Assembly: GCA_015501595.1 (NCBI GenBank)
Contig: JADNRX010000052.1
Coordinates: 62,001-126,000 of the forward strand
DNA length: 64,000 nt
Source: Hymenopellis radicata
Lineage: Eukaryota; Basidiomycota; Agaricomycetes; Agaricales; Physalacriaceae
Direction: 5' to 3'
In this document: positions 1 through 11,560 of the stretch, piece after piece
Layout of the letters: each line of letters begins with the position of its first letter
How positions within the stretch are numbered: position 1 is the stretch's first letter
Position numbers and translations under genes: made by a program
Notes under the pieces: model-generated
What the model saw: the letters and a program-made list of their open reading frames with translations, nothing else
Database searches by the model: none
What the model was told of the DNA's origin: nothing

Positions 1-356
1 CAAGGTAAATTATTCCACTTCAGCTTTTCTCCCACCTACTGACGGACGATGATAACAGACGAAATTGTTCGTTACGTCGGAGGTTCCCATCCATCAAGTG
101 TTTTCGGATGAAAGCAGTAACAAGTCCGATGCTCCTTCCGACCACTTGAGGAGTGTCATGGATGACCTTGTATGTTCCCTCTTCGACTTCATAGCGCAGT
201 CGTTGTTCACTATTTCGTCTTCAGGGCTTGAGGGAAAATATTGGCGCAAGCTCAATATTCACTGGCGAAGAGGAAGTCTTCGCATTTGCGCGCGCGTGTT
301 CGCGTTTGGTGCAGATGGGGAGCAAAGATTGGGCGGAGACGTCAGGCAGTCGTTGA
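1..356 (+). CDS. 3' end of an unrecognised gene (partial)
   Basis: Two terminal exons of a gene that begins before the window. An intron ends at 58 (acceptor AACAG); an exon runs 59-169; a GTATGT donor at 170 and a TTCAG acceptor ending at 224 define a 55 nt intron; the last exon runs 225-356 and stops at TGA 354-356. Removing the intron joins ...VMDDL to GLRENIGASSIFTGEEEVF and a C-terminus ending WAETSGSR, which reads as a sensible acidic/helical tail. An AATAAA at 410-415 lies just after the stop and before the convergent RING gene. I do not recognise the family. Most of the protein is outside the window. Confidence 0.45.
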
Positions 357-485
357 ATTTATCTGGAGGATATATGTTATTCTACACGTTATTACTTACA
401 TTGCTAAACAATAAAGAATGTAATTGTACGAATCTACAACAGCAAGAAAGCATTAAAATGGCAAGCCGCAAGCTAAAGCAAGTGC

Positions 486-1833
486 TCAGAGGTACACACG
501 TCGTAAATCTGTGGCTCCAGTGATGCGTTTACAGATGGGGCATAGCTTCGTGGAGCCCAAGCATCGAAGCCAGCACTCCCGACAGCAAGTATGCCAGCAG
601 CCCGTGGACACAGTAGGCTCGTTATAGGGATCCAAGCAGATGCGACACAATAGAGACGTCGTTGCTGAAACTCTGGACGCCTCCAGATGCTTCACCTTCT
701 CCTCAAGAGCCGACACCAATGCACTCTTACTGCCAGACTTTTTCGCTGCCAGAATGGCAAGGTCCATCCGATCCGTGTCCCCGATACCCATGACTTCGTC
801 CATTTTGGCTTTTACAGCATCAAGCCCCTCTTGAGTGCGGCCTTTGCCCTTCTTTGTCTTTCCGGCGGCGACGAGATCGCGGAGGGTTTCGTCTGCTTCG
901 TCGTCGTCATTCTCGATATCAACTTCAACGTCCTGATGAGGCGGCGGTGCGGCCAATGGCAGAATATCTCCCTCCGTGAACTGGGCACATCCAAAAGCGT
1001 CATCGTCCCCGTCAACGTCGATTTCCTCCTCGACGTCTTGTTCGTTGCGATCCCGCGTATGGAAGCCTGTCCCTATTATTACTTCCCGTTAGGCAGGCGA
1101 ATACAAAAAGAAAGAAAAGAAAACGAACCTCGAACGTTCCCGACGATGGTCTCATCCAGTACATCCTCCCACTCGTCCTCTTCCGCTCTCTGCCGCTCCT
1201 CCTCCAGCTTCCGCGACGCGTCGGCGAGACACGCATCCACATGCGCATCGAGCACGTCCTGGTCGCCCGACACCGTCCCAAGGCACACGGGGCACACGAT
1301 ACTATGCCGGCTGGGCCCCGCTCCTGCTCGCGGGATATACCCCTCCTCGATCTCCTTGGCCATCTCGCGCAGGCCCGCATAGCGCTTTTTCCGGTTTTTC
1401 TTTATGGACCGGAGCGTCTTGGTCGTTTGCAGTTGAGTGTCGGGCGTGGATGAGATGGATTTCTGGGCGCGTATAGCAGAGCGTCGTCGTTGGGTACTAG
1501 AACTAATGAATGTCAAATTATAAAGTCGGTGTGATAGTAGAACGTACCCCTCCTCAAGATCATCGTGGAGGACCTCTGTCGATCCAATGCTATCGATGAT
1601 CCGGTCGACGCGCTGCGATTCGAAGATGGTGTGTTTCTGTAATAACCGGACGGGGATTAGCTCGCTGCATATAGGACATTCTCTCGTCTCTAGTTTGGCT
1701 GGGGGCTCGTATTAGCTGCCGTTGGTGATGAAAGTGCCAAATGAGGACCTCGCTTTCTCGTGGACGTCGGCGGGGGCGACGCAGACGATAGTGATGACAA
1801 CGAGGAGGATCTTGCGCGCTTTTGTAGGCTCAT
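486..1833 (-). CDS. RNF220-like RING E3 ubiquitin ligase
   Basis: Likely E3 ubiquitin-protein ligase. Four exons are readable. Start ATG 1833-1831 (MSLQKRARSSSL); intron 1 (phase 1, ends CCCCCAG) leads to CPICSELIPVRLLQKH, a first Cys2-His zinc site. Intron 2 (GTACGT...ATTAG) leads to a basic stretch and a second site, CPVCLGTVSG...HVDAC. Intron 3 near 1070-1130 leads to an acidic linker, a predicted helix and a C-terminal C3HC4 RING near 520-640: CRICLDPY...CWHTCCRECW...CPICKR. Two N-terminal zinc sites followed by a C-terminal RING is the layout of the RNF220 family. The ligase role follows from the RING. Substrates are unknown. The start was chosen because upstream in-frame ATGs precede weakly coding sequence. 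Confidence 0.75.
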
Positions 1834-1949
1834 ATGGGACGCGCTTTCGCTGGATGGATGAGAGGGCGTCTGGATGTTAGTATTCCAATTTGGAAATGGT
1901 ATTGCCGCCGGCAATTGAACCCTTGTTCTCTTCCGCTGCAACCTGCAAG

Positions 1950-2010
1950 TTGAACGTTGTAAATCCTGGTGAACAGCTGGCCAGAAATTTCATATTGAAT
2001 ACTATGTGCA
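1950..2010. repeat. Copy 1 of a flank repeat shared with 4070-4140
   Basis: The run from TTGAACGTTG to ATACTATG here recurs at about 4076-4135 with few changes (shared core GCTGGCCAGAAATTTCATAT). A shorter version occurs near 5555-5585, just past the stop of the intact F-box gene. In the later two positions it lies in the 3' flank of F-box/LRR genes, so copy 1 may be the trace of a third array member that has been lost. Confidence 0.55.
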
Positions 2011-2119
2011 CACATTATTCTCAAGTGGACTTGGGGAACCCGCCTTGGGGCCGGCCGGCCCGATCACGTCTAAGACTTTTTCGTGACCTTTGCCCCAACT
2101 TGAATTCCGACCTCTACCT

Positions 2120-2978
2120 ATGCGCCAACTCAGTCTTTTCAGTCTGTACCGTCGTGTGTCCAGTATACCGGGAGCGACCACTCCCTTTCACGTTAGCCCT
2201 CGTAGAAAGCTTCAGACGGTAAGATGCTCCCCTTACATGGCCGGACAAGTTGTCACCTTGCATACGATTCCCCAACCATGCGACACAGGAAGCCGTGGTG
2301 CGCCTCCTCTTGGAGAGCCACACTCAGGAACGCGATAAATTGTCGGCCAAGGCGGAGACCACCTTGGTTCGAGCAACTCGGCTCGAGGTCTGTGCTGCAT
2401 GAAGAGTTCCCGATGTTCCACTGATTTTCCGTGCAGGAACGTCTCATGCAAGCAAAAATCACTATGCAACGACTCCAAGGAAACCTAAACATTCGGACAG
2501 GGCTTGGTATGCTTGGTCAAGCACAGTCGTAGCAGTCGCTCACTCATAAATGCCAGAAATCATCGCCTATGTTATCAGGTTAAGATTGCCAGGCATCAAA
2601 CCGGGTGTCCAGAATGTCATCAACGCCATTGGTGCGGGACAGCTCGATGACCCCACTGCCACACGGTCTAGTGGCATTCTCGGGGTTATCTATGCCGATG
2701 CCCAGGCAGATATCGTAGAGCGCATTAGCCCATCGGGCAATTTCCAGCCAGTTCTCATCAACCAGGTGCGCAACAGCTTGTATCATGAGGTCTCCAAGCA
2801 CCAGCTCGGGGTAGAGGCCGACACTATACATATTCAAGAGGGGGAACATACAGAAGCTGAAGTTATTGCTGTCATGTCTGTTTTTCTGTTTATTTATAGA
2901 CTCACGGGCCATTCGATGGATGTCAAGTATACCTCGGCTGATGGTATGATAGAGTTTTCAATATCCGAACTAATGTAA
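2120..2978 (+). CDS. Unrecognised coiled-coil protein, at least four exons
   Basis: I do not recognise the family. A coherent model is: ATG 2120 (MRQLSLFSLYRR, basic and possibly a mitochondrial leader); GTAAGA donor after KLQT near 2220; acceptor ACACAG before EAVVRLLLESHTQERDKLSA; a second intron (GTCTGT...GTGCAG) joining RATRLE to ERLMQAKITMQRLQGNLNI, together a helical, probably coiled-coil segment; and a weaker third intron (GTAGCA...TATCAG) joining GMLGQAQS to LRLPGIKPGVQNVINAIGAG. The last exon runs to a stop near 2976. The product is about 240 residues. The final 40 codons look less protein-like and a short intron there is possible. The gene abuts a thioesterase fragment that starts within 10 bases of its stop. 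Confidence 0.45.
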
Positions 2979-2981
2979 CAT

Positions 2982-3639
2982 ATCGAAAATCAAGGAAAAA
3001 CAACCAACAGGACCCTACAGACTTGCGGGTTATTACGGCTCATGTATCCTCGTTCCCTTACTAGCTCTGCGACTGGAAAGCCACGGCGACGAGGTTTCTC
3101 AGCTGTCTTTTTTGGATTTCTTCCCTACGTTGACAGCATACACCGCGAACCGGATTGGGAATCCCGATCCAGACAGTGAGGCGAGTCGGGCTCAGTCCGT
3201 GCAGGTTGCAGCCAACACGTTCAAAGTGCTGTTCTCGTTGGACAGTACGCGGAACGACGAAAGGACAATCGCTGGGTTTACGTCGACGTTTACTGATCCG
3301 GACGCGCCTGTGAAGCCGTCGGTTATCATGCAGGTCGCGGTGAACAACATCAAGAGTTTTAATGTGATGGCTGAGCGATTCATGTACGACTTGGCTACGG
3401 ACAGCGATGGGATGCAGTCCCTGGCCAAGGTCCATCGTTGGTTGCGCGCGATAAAAGCGCCTGTGACTGTTTATGTGGCGGAAAGTGGTGTGCGGCATTT
3501 GGTTGCAGAAGGAGATCGGGATGAATGGAACGACCTTGGTGTCCAGCGTGCTTTGCCACATGCGAAGGTGACGTTTGTGCCCGGCGGGCATTTTGAGTTT
3601 CTGTGGAACACGATTGTGAGCGACAGCTTGCAACAATGA
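2982..3639 (+). pseudogene. Thioesterase-domain fragment of an adenylation-carrier-thioesterase synthetase
   Basis: An open frame starting KIKEKQPTGPYRLAGYYGSC and ending IVSDSLQQ. It matches, almost base for base, the thioesterase part of the larger minus-strand pseudogene at 45366-48560 and so is a second copy of that 3' end. It has no upstream adenylation or carrier domain and no start codon of its own. The nucleophile motif is GYYGS where the other copy has GYSGS: the catalytic serine codon TCC is TAC here. The C-terminal VPGGHFEF histidine motif is kept. The similarity continues into the 3' flank to about 3790 (compare 45220-45365), so the piece came as a DNA duplication, not as cDNA. 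It cannot be an active thioesterase. Confidence 0.75.
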
Positions 3640-4069
3640 GTGCGGGATGATCTAGAATACTATAGTTGAATCTGTGCACTATTTTGATGATATCGCAACT
3701 ATTTTCGGCTGCAACAGCTCCTCTATGATGAACGCCCCAATAACCCGCCCGTCATCCCCGTCTTCCCATCTTCAATATCCCCTCAACAACGCCCTTCTAG
3801 AGAGCATCATACAATACGGGACACGAACGATCGTCCAATCGATATCATCCACAGATGAGATAACCTTGCCCATCGCAACCAAATCCGCCCACTTCGTATG
3901 AACGCTGTGCTTCGTTATGTTCTAAAAATGATCATGTAGACAATTCAAGCTGGTGCCGGCAGTTTATGAAACGAACAGGCCTGGTACAATTCGCAATGTG
4001 GCAATGCCGAAGCGCAGTACGCCAAGATGGTGTTGGTGGAGAAAGAACAGATACACGTTGCCCATTTTG

Positions 4070-4140
4070 AACGTTGAACGTTATAATTCCTGAACTGGTG
4101 AACTGCTGGCCAGAAATTTCATATTGCATACTATGCGGAG
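4070..4140. repeat. Copy 2 of the F-box gene 3' flank repeat
   Basis: Near-identical to 1950-2010; lies just downstream (on the minus strand) of the stop of the F-box/LRR pseudogene. The shared block is about 60 bases. The thioesterase fragment and the coiled-coil gene lie between copies 1 and 2. Confidence 0.55.
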
Positions 4141-4167
4141 GAGATATATGTATTGCCACAAAAGAAA

Positions 4168-5329
4168 TTAAATCCAATCATCATCGTCATCTTCGGGACC
4201 TATGTCAATAACCAGGACTCGTTTGCCGCGAAGCAGGGGAAGGAAATCTTTCACATATCGGTCCAACATCCAAGAAGAGGCAAAGAAACGCAGTGTCACT
4301 TCTCTGAGTGACGGAAATGTCGATAATATGGCATCTACGTCCGCCCAAGGGAACTGAGAGAGTTCGCTCCTTGAAAAGACGATAAAACAGAGGGAGATGC
4401 GGGTAAGGTGACATAATGAGACGCTCTGGAGCCATGCTGTCAACCAGGAGAAACCACAGCGCTGGTCGTCCTTGCGCCCAGGGAGGTTAATACGTTGGAG
4501 AACCAAGCTACGTAGCTTTGTGTTGTATGAAAGAGGAAGAAGGCCGCCTGTAACTTATCTGAGTGAATTCAGAACATCTAACGAGAATAGGACACACCGG
4601 ACCAGTTGTTTAGACAGAGTGAAACCTGTTGCAGATCATCACCAATCTTTTCGAGATGGCTGGCAAACTCTGAGAACTGATGCTCCCGTAGATCTGGGAG
4701 ACACAAAGACGTGACACAGCGAGCATTATCGAAGAACCATCTGATCACAGACATGCAAGGATAGGAAGTAAAATTGCCTTTGCGCAAATTAATGGGGAAA
4801 GACATCGATGGTTGGGGTAAAGCGGCTTCAGAGGAATCATAGAGGGCGCATGATCTCAAAGCCACTGCTGCGAGGGCCGGAAACGAAGACACAAATCGCA
4901 TTATATGGTTCGAGTCTTGAAAAATCGAGTCCGAGACACTTAGGACTTCAACCTCTTGGAGCTGGGTGAGGTACTGGAAAGCCTGGTCGCCGTGTGCAGT
5001 AAAATCCAGACAGAGCAACGCCAGCTCCTTCACATGACGGAAACGTCCCGCAATCCGTCTGACACTCCAGTACACTATGGAAATAGAAGATCCGCGATTG
5101 TCGAGATTTATGCGCCGTACATACGCAGCGATGTCGGGAGAAGATGGGAAGAAACTGAACGAAGGTTATAGCGAAATCCGCTTCCTGAAACGTCATGGTA
5201 CCGTATAGGCACTCGCGAGCAAGTGGGAGCCAGTCTTTTTGGACAAGACAGCACGCACTAAGCGTTTCTTGTCGCCAAGGCGAGGACGCGAATGATGATT
5301 TCTGGCGGAAAATGCGGCATGGTTGCCAT
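4168..5329 (-). pseudogene. F-box/LRR-like paralog, frame-broken
   Basis: Tandem paralog of the gene at 5611-6942. It starts ATG 5329 (MATMPHFPPEIIIRVLALA), matching the F-box of its neighbour, but two single-base deletions near 5265-5285, clear by alignment with the paralog, put the frame out and bring in an early TAG. Downstream the protein match resumes: RHVKELALLCLDF, a middle part with LPQPSMSFPINLRKGNF, a short intron (GTGTCC...ACTCAG) near 4560-4600, and a C-terminal part with WADVDAILSTFPSLREV and an acidic DDDDDWI tail. The body is well kept, so inactivation looks recent, or an internal start may still give a truncated product. Confidence 0.7.
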
Positions 5330-5610
5330 TTCTACGACACTTTAGCCCGGCACACGTTGATGTATCAAAAGAAACGCCAGCTAACCTTCGACCGGGCAAG
5401 GCAGGAAGCAAGGGAAGAAACAACGTAGCAAGGTCCGTGGTTGGTAAGCACCAACTCCAAGTGTGAGTCGGTAGTGGTGATCGGGCGAGTCGGCCCAATT
5501 CGGCACCTAGATCAGGACTCAAAGTCACAGATTTAACGACTGTACTTTCAGAGCTACGAAAATTTCATTTTGGATACTATGCTGAGGATATGTACTGTTA
5601 CGATGAACAA

Positions 5611-6942
5611 CTAATTCGACAAGAAATCGTCCGAATCAAAATCATCATCATCATCCCAGTCACTGAAATCTGACCCGGACTCGTCGCTGTCCGACACGCT
5701 GATAATGTTTGGGAGCTCGTCGTGGATCTCAATATCCACCAAGACCCGTTTGGCGCTGCAAAGCAAGGGAAGAGAATCTTTCACGTATTGGACTACCGCG
5801 TCTGATTCTGGTGCCCTCTCCCTATCCTTGACATACGGAGTGAAGCACAAAGCCATTTCAGCGAGGGAAGGAAATGCAGAAAGGATAGCGTCTACGTCGG
5901 CCCAAGGAAATTGGGAGAGGTCATTCAAATAATGGAAATCGAAATCGAGGGAAATGCGGGTAAGGCGAAAAGATGAGATGGTCCGAAGCCATGTTGTCAA
6001 CCATGAGAAATCGTCGCGCTTTTCCTCCTCTTGCCGGGATTTGGCCATCGACATGCCCGACGAAAGGATGTCTAGGCCCTCGAAACTCAAACTGCGTAGA
6101 TTTGTGTTATATGAAAGCGGAATTTGTTGGTAACAATCTGTAAGTTATGTCAGGGAGTTAAGAATGCCTAAAAATGAATCGGACACACCATGTAAGAGCC
6201 TGAAGTCGTTCGACATCACATCGGCCAGCACGAGTGACAAGTGCTCAAGATCATCGCCAATGTTCTTGAGATCAGTGCCAAACTCCTCGAACTGATGCAC
6301 TTTTAGGGCTGGGAGATCCAAAGACGTGACACGTTGAGCGTTGTCGAGAAACCATCTGATCACAGATGTGTGGCTACAAGAAGAAAAATCCCCTTTGCGC
6401 AAATTACCAGGGAAAGGTATCAGCGGTTGGGGTAGAGCTGCTTCAGGAAAAAGGCACTCCTTCAAAGCTACTGTTGTGAGAGCTGGAAATGAGGACACGA
6501 ATCGGAGTAGATCGGTAGAGTCCTTGAATACCGTGTAAGAGATGATAAGGACTTCAACCTCTTGGAGAATGGTGAGGGACTCAGAAAGGTCCTTTGGTGC
6601 ATTTCGGAAATCCAGACCGAACAATGTCAGTTCCTTCACATGGTGAAAATGTTCCGTGATCCGTCTGATACTATCTGGCGTGCAATGGGACTCCTTCAAT
6701 CCATATTTGCCAAACTCTAGGCGCCGCACATGCATAGCGACGTCAGGAGAAAGATTGGGAAGATTTTGTAGGAACGTCGTAAGGAATTTCAAGTCCTTGA
6801 ATTCCAGGGTACCGTATAGGCTCTCGCGAGCAATCGGGAGCCAGCCTTTTTGTACAAGACAGCACGCGGTAAGCGTCTTTTTGTCAGCCAAGGCGAGGAC
6901 GCGAATGACGAGTTCTGGCGGGAAATACGGCATGGATGCCAT
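5611..6942 (-). CDS. F-box/leucine-rich-repeat-like protein
   Basis: Two exons. Exon 1 starts ATG 6942 (MASMPYFPPELVIRVLALA) with an F-box-like helix set (residues 5-45, including CCLVQKGWLPIARESLYGTL), then irregular leucine-rich strands such as HVKELTLFGLDF and VEVLIISYTVF. A 51 nt intron (GTGTGT...TTACAG, phase 1) near 6140-6195 joins RLLH to DCYQQIPLSYN. Exon 2 carries WADVDAILSAFPSLAEM and ends in a very acidic tail (DWDDDDDFDSDD). The product is about 425 residues. F-box proteins of this kind serve as substrate adaptors of SCF ubiquitin ligases; the target is unknown. It sits in tandem with a broken copy, typical of the rapidly duplicating F-box families of mushrooms. Confidence 0.7.
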
Positions 6943-7597
6943 TTCTATGAAACTTTAATCTGGAACACGTCGGAGTATCGAAAAACTCACCAGTAACGAG
7001 ATCGTAGTAGACGTGAAAGAGAAAGATCGTGATCGTGATCGGCCCAATTTGGTGCTATTTGGTGTTTGATTCTGACGTCTCCTTGACCGTAGCGGCCGAG
7101 TATAGCCTGCAGCGAATACTACTCACTCTTCTGCGAGTTTGTAGCGCAACCGACGTGCAGTACTTCAGCGACTGATTTACTCCTCAGATTTCTCCGAAGT
7201 CTCACTGGCAAACGCGCAGAAATCGAGGTTTTCTCCGCAATACGGCAGCCGAGAAGCGCCATTACAACTGCTCTGAACTTGGTTTACGTGTAAACACAGG
7301 GAGGGCGGCGGGCGCGCTACGTCCCAGCAGATATCACGCTACCTTTTGAACCGCGTGGGACCGCGATGAGAGCAAATGCTCAAGGTCCCCTCCAGGGTAC
7401 TCGCGACGTGACGATTATTTTAGTATTTCGTCAGATGGTTGTTACAGAGCTTCTTGCTTCTACAATCACGCACTTCACCTCGCGGACGTTGGCGGGACCA
7501 TATGCTTCTCACTCCTGCATCAAATACGTAATGCTACGCTATTTAACTCGGACAGGTGCAGAAGCACCATTCAAGTGTACCATTTCCTTCCCCCAGG

Positions 7598-9816
7598 ATG
7601 GCCCCACTACACGTACTATTGTCGTCCGCTCTCTTGACCTCTTGTTTCTCCGCTGTCCAGGCTGCCCTCCCGAATGGTCGCGCCCATGGCAATGCGCCGC
7701 CTCTCCCGCTCCCACCTGTCATCGAAATACCCGACAGACGCGTCGAAGCGTTCCGCTCGAATGGTGCTGACGCTTTGCCACCTTACAACACGACCTACTA
7801 CTTCGATCAGCTCATCGACCACACCGATCCTTCTAAGGGCACTTTCCAGCAACGTTATTGGCACACATGGGAGTTCTACGAGCCAGGTTATAATAGCGTC
7901 TCTTCTTTCTTGTTACTTGTGCTGACCTGCTTATCCGAAGATGGGCCAATTATCCTCATGACACCCGGCGAGGCCAACGCGGCCCGTTCGTAGCTATCAA
8001 TCGCGTCAAATTCTCGTATCTTATGAGTATTCATAGCGTATACCGCCTACCTGACTAACGTGACCATCAATGGCCTTATCGCCCAACAAGAGGGTGGCGC
8101 GACCATTGTATTGGAGCACCGTTTCTATGGATTGAGCAATCCGTACCCTGACCTCACCCCGGCGAGCCTCAAGTATCACACTATCCAGCAGGCCATCGAT
8201 GATCTGGACTATTTCGCGAACAACGTTGCGCTTCCCATGCCCAATGGAACCGAAGTTGGCCCCGACAAAGCGCCGTGGATTCTCATCGGAGGGAGCTACT
8301 CAGGTGCGAGCAGAAGTTTGAATTCGTACCTGCTCCTTAACGTGCAACAGGTGCTCTAACGAGTTGGACCATGGTCAAGTGAGTTACACCACTTCCCTAA
8401 ATGCTACAGTTGTTCACATCGGTTCTTTAGTAAGCCTGGTTTATTCTGGGCGGGATATGCGTCTTCTGCTGTTGTAGAAGCTATCACGTATGTCGCCCTT
8501 GCGTGATTCGCGCTCTGCGTTGCGTTGACATGTGTCTCGCAGAGACTTCTGGAAATACTTTGAGCCGATCAGGCAGAATATGCCTGCTAACTGCTCTGCC
8601 GACGTCGCCGCGGTGATTGCGCATGTTGACAAGACGTTCTCCGGCAGCAATAAGACCGCAATCAATGCGCTCAAAGACGTCTTTAGTCTTGGGGAAATGA
8701 CGCATCTTGACGATGTCGCGGGGGCTCGTAAGTATACAACCATCATTTTCTTCTTTCGTTACTGAAGCTTTCACGCCAGTGAGGAATAACCTCTGGGACT
8801 GGCAATCCATGCAGACTAACACTGGCCCTGGAGCGCAGTTCTACAACTTCTGTGACGCGTTGGAAGTCAAAGATGGCGAAGTGGCTCCAGCCGAAGGATG
8901 GGGTCTGGAAAATGCGCTTACTGCGTGGGGCACGTATTGGAAAGAGGTGTACTACGCGGACAGTACGCCATTTCCTATCTATTCTATGTCCGGGTGCTTA
9001 TGCTTCTTGCAGTCTGCGGCGACAGCAACCCAGTGTATGCATACTCGCTTGCGATATTCTTCTGCGATCCTAATCCTTTGCAGTGACTGTCTAGGCACAT
9101 ATGACCCGAATAGCGAATTTTATACGAACACCGAGGTAGATAATGCCTCCCGGTCGTGGTTCTGGATTGTGTAAGAATTCTCTATCTCGATTCTTGTAAG
9201 ACGAATGCTAACATTATCTTAGATGTAACGAAGTGGGCTTTTATCAGGTATGAATGCCAACCAGTTAGAAACGTCGCTACCAGCAACTCAACAATTCATG
9301 AAGGATGGACCTCCCAAAGATGTCGTCGATATTAACCCACTAGTTTCGCGACTAGTCAACGTTGACACCGGGTACGATCCGGTAAGTTTCAGTAGATGCA
9401 CATAGCTCAATGTCATGCTAACAACCCGGGCAGCGCCAATGCCAGCTCACGTTCAAAGGAGCCTTCCCGACGCGTCCGCTTCCCAATGTCCAGCATGTAA
9501 ATACTGATTATGAAGGATTCAAGGTAAACGTCGACAGACTGTTCTTCGCAACCGGTTTGAGTACGTGTTTCCCGCTATTGAACCATTTTTTTAGAGTTTA
9601 CTGACTCCTGTCGTAGGAGACCCATGGCGTGAGGCTACAATGTCGGCCGAGGGCGTTGACGTCGCGAGCACTGATCGGCAGCCTATCGTCGAATCCGATG
9701 GATTCCACTGTTCCGATCTTTCTGCTGCCAGAGGAGCCTCTGACCCTACCATCGGCGCTCTTCAGAAGCAGGCTTTGGCTTCCATGCACACCTGGTTGCA
9801 GGAATGGGCGGCCTAG
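7598..9816 (+). CDS. Secreted S28 serine carboxypeptidase (Pro-X carboxypeptidase family)
   Basis: Multi-exon gene with about ten short introns. The N-terminus MAPLHVLLSSALLTSCFSAVQA is a signal peptide. Then come FDQLIDHTDPSKGTFQQRYW, typical of S28 peptidases, LMTPGEANA, ATIVLEHRFYGLSNP, and the nucleophile motif IGGSYSG (about 8286-8306, interrupted by an intron right after it). The catalytic aspartate is in FATGL-RDPW (split by an intron, about 9555-9625) and the histidine in DGFHCSDL (about 9700-9720). The protein ends WLQEWAA at TAG 9814-9816. S28 enzymes cleave C-terminal residues after proline, or tripeptides, usually at acid pH outside the cell or in the vacuole. All catalytic residues are present and I see no break. 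Confidence 0.85.
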
Positions 9817-9978
9817 ACTTGATTGGAGTGATACCAACAACTATTCGTTCCGTCTTTTGATGAAAAATACAGTACTTCAATATCAAATGTCGAACTTGAG
9901 CATCTACATGATCATCAGTCTGAATGGCAAAGACTCAGAGCATTCATGGCTATCAAGGTCCGGAACCTGGTCCGATAA

Positions 9979-11011
9979 TCAAACGACCATCTCCAGCTTC
10001 CATCTCTCCAAAATAAGCCCCGAGATTAGAATGTCCTCGACGACCTCGTGACCCTCTGGATAGATTTCCAGTGCCTTTGGAGCATCGGAGAGAGCGTATG
10101 TGAACACCGCGAGACGCACAGCGCGATCCCAAGTGTTGGAGGAGTAGCACTGCAGAGAATGTCAGCAAGAGCAACGTGAAGAAGACAGAGCAGCCGTAGG
10201 CTGCAGAAGGGGCAACATGCATATGACGTGACGAGAGCACCGTAAATCTTCTCCGTCAGTTTTGATATAGGAACGAGGTACATACTGCTCTCAATCAAGA
10301 CCAAGATCATCAACTCACCGTCATCATCCCCGGGTTCGTCACATCCCAGAATATGCGCTTTGTATAGTGCCCTAGCTTCCACTGCCAAACATTCTTCGAC
10401 GCCTGAACGAAATGATTATCAGCATCGTGATGAGGATGGGGATATGTATTGACGAAGGAAGAGGCAGGCAGAAACGGAAAGAGAACCGTACGCACCTGCC
10501 TCTGCCGCTCCTTCCAAGGAACGCCCCGCCCCACACACATATTCGAACGGGTCAGAACCTCAGTTATGATGAAGCTCTGTCCACGCATGGCCACGGAGCC
10601 ACTCTTCTGTGTGTATCCCATCCTGCGATGGTGCTCATTAGACGGGACGCGGTAGAGAACGCGATACACACTCAAAGTCGCCGATCATCTCGCCATCGTA
10701 TCCCTGAATAGCTAGCGGAGACGCGTCAAATGCAAACGGAAGGAGCGAAACGGAATAAACCCACAAATACTTGTGGTGTACGCTGCAGCATTTTTGGTGA
10801 TATGAAGCTGGTACATTGCGTGCGTCCGAGTCGAGTTGGTGCTGGGCACGACACTAATAACGTTCCGCCGCGTTGAAGAAGGCGTTTTGAACGTGTACGT
10901 GATAGACTGTGGGATCAAACGAGTCGACGCGCGCCCAATAGCATTCTCATACCTAAGGCCGCGGTCGGCATTGAACTGTGGCAACGAACGGGAAAGGGGT
11001 GAAGAACGCAC
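9979..11011 (-). CDS. DUF6593-like protein (approximate model)
   Basis: Minus-strand exons can be read but the splice model is not fully fixed. The first clear piece has ITYTFKTPSSTRRNVISVV and then AIQGYDGEMIGDFE. Next is MGYTQKSGSVAMRGQSFIIT and an exon with NVWQWKLGHYTKRIFWDV. The last exon begins CYSSNTWDRAVRLAVF and has ALEIYPEGHEVVEDILISG before the stop 9979-9981. The central WKLG and the late ALEIYPEGHE-V-DI-I/L pattern resemble DUF6593, a domain common in basidiomycetes and of unknown function. The 5' end is uncertain: further possible exons (one with SNDFEYAMACGST, one with TYDQIEIPTLLYDSPRVNP) lie at 11050-11290. Confidence 0.4.
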
Positions 11012-11049
11012 GAAGGTGGAGTGTCGTCGGAGTCAGGGTTATTGTCGAC

Positions 11050-11560
11050 GTCTAGAGGGTTCACTCGAGGGCTATCATACAGGAGGGTTGGAATCTCAAT
11101 TTGGTCGTATGTCTGCCTGCAAAGTGTGCATCGAACAGTTAGTTTCGTTGCGCGAAAACCGATAAGAGAACTTACGCCTCACGTCGAGCCGCATGCCATC
11201 GCATACTCGAAGTCATTGGAGAGGAAAGAGATACACTCATTAGACGTGAAGACAAGAACGCCGTCTGTTATAAGAGCGTACAGTGACTTCTAAAGATGGT
11301 CAAGCTCGGGGTCGATCATTATGATGAGGCCGTTACTCTGTCCTGCCCAATGAAATTGAATGAATGCAGTCCTCGACAAGTAGTATCTCGTCATGACTTG
11401 GCCTGATGATCCTTCTTCGGCATTGCTGGTGAATGTCCTGGAACACCGAAGCTGCGCGTGAGCGACGGCGAGTCTGAGCAGATCTTCCTGTCAACCCCAA
11501 GTAGCCATTGCGGGAAGGAAAAGGGGTGTAGAAACTGCTATCCGATATGGGCGGCATTGC
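11050..11560 (-). other. Possible upstream exons, gene not resolved
   Basis: Readable minus-strand pieces include MPPISDSSFYTPFPSRNGYL (from 11557), ALITDGVLVFTSNECISF (near 11250) and QTYDQIEIPTLLYDSPRVN (near 11100), with a plausible intron between the last two. They may be 5' exons of the DUF6593-like gene or a separate small gene. I cannot connect them into one frame with confidence. Nothing else is evident between here and the P450 at 12046. Confidence 0.25.

Noticed and set aside
2580..2912. Minus-strand open frame (ARWANALYDICLGIGIDNPEN)
   Set aside because: The plus strand over the same bases has a splice-consistent model linked to upstream exons and better third-position bias.
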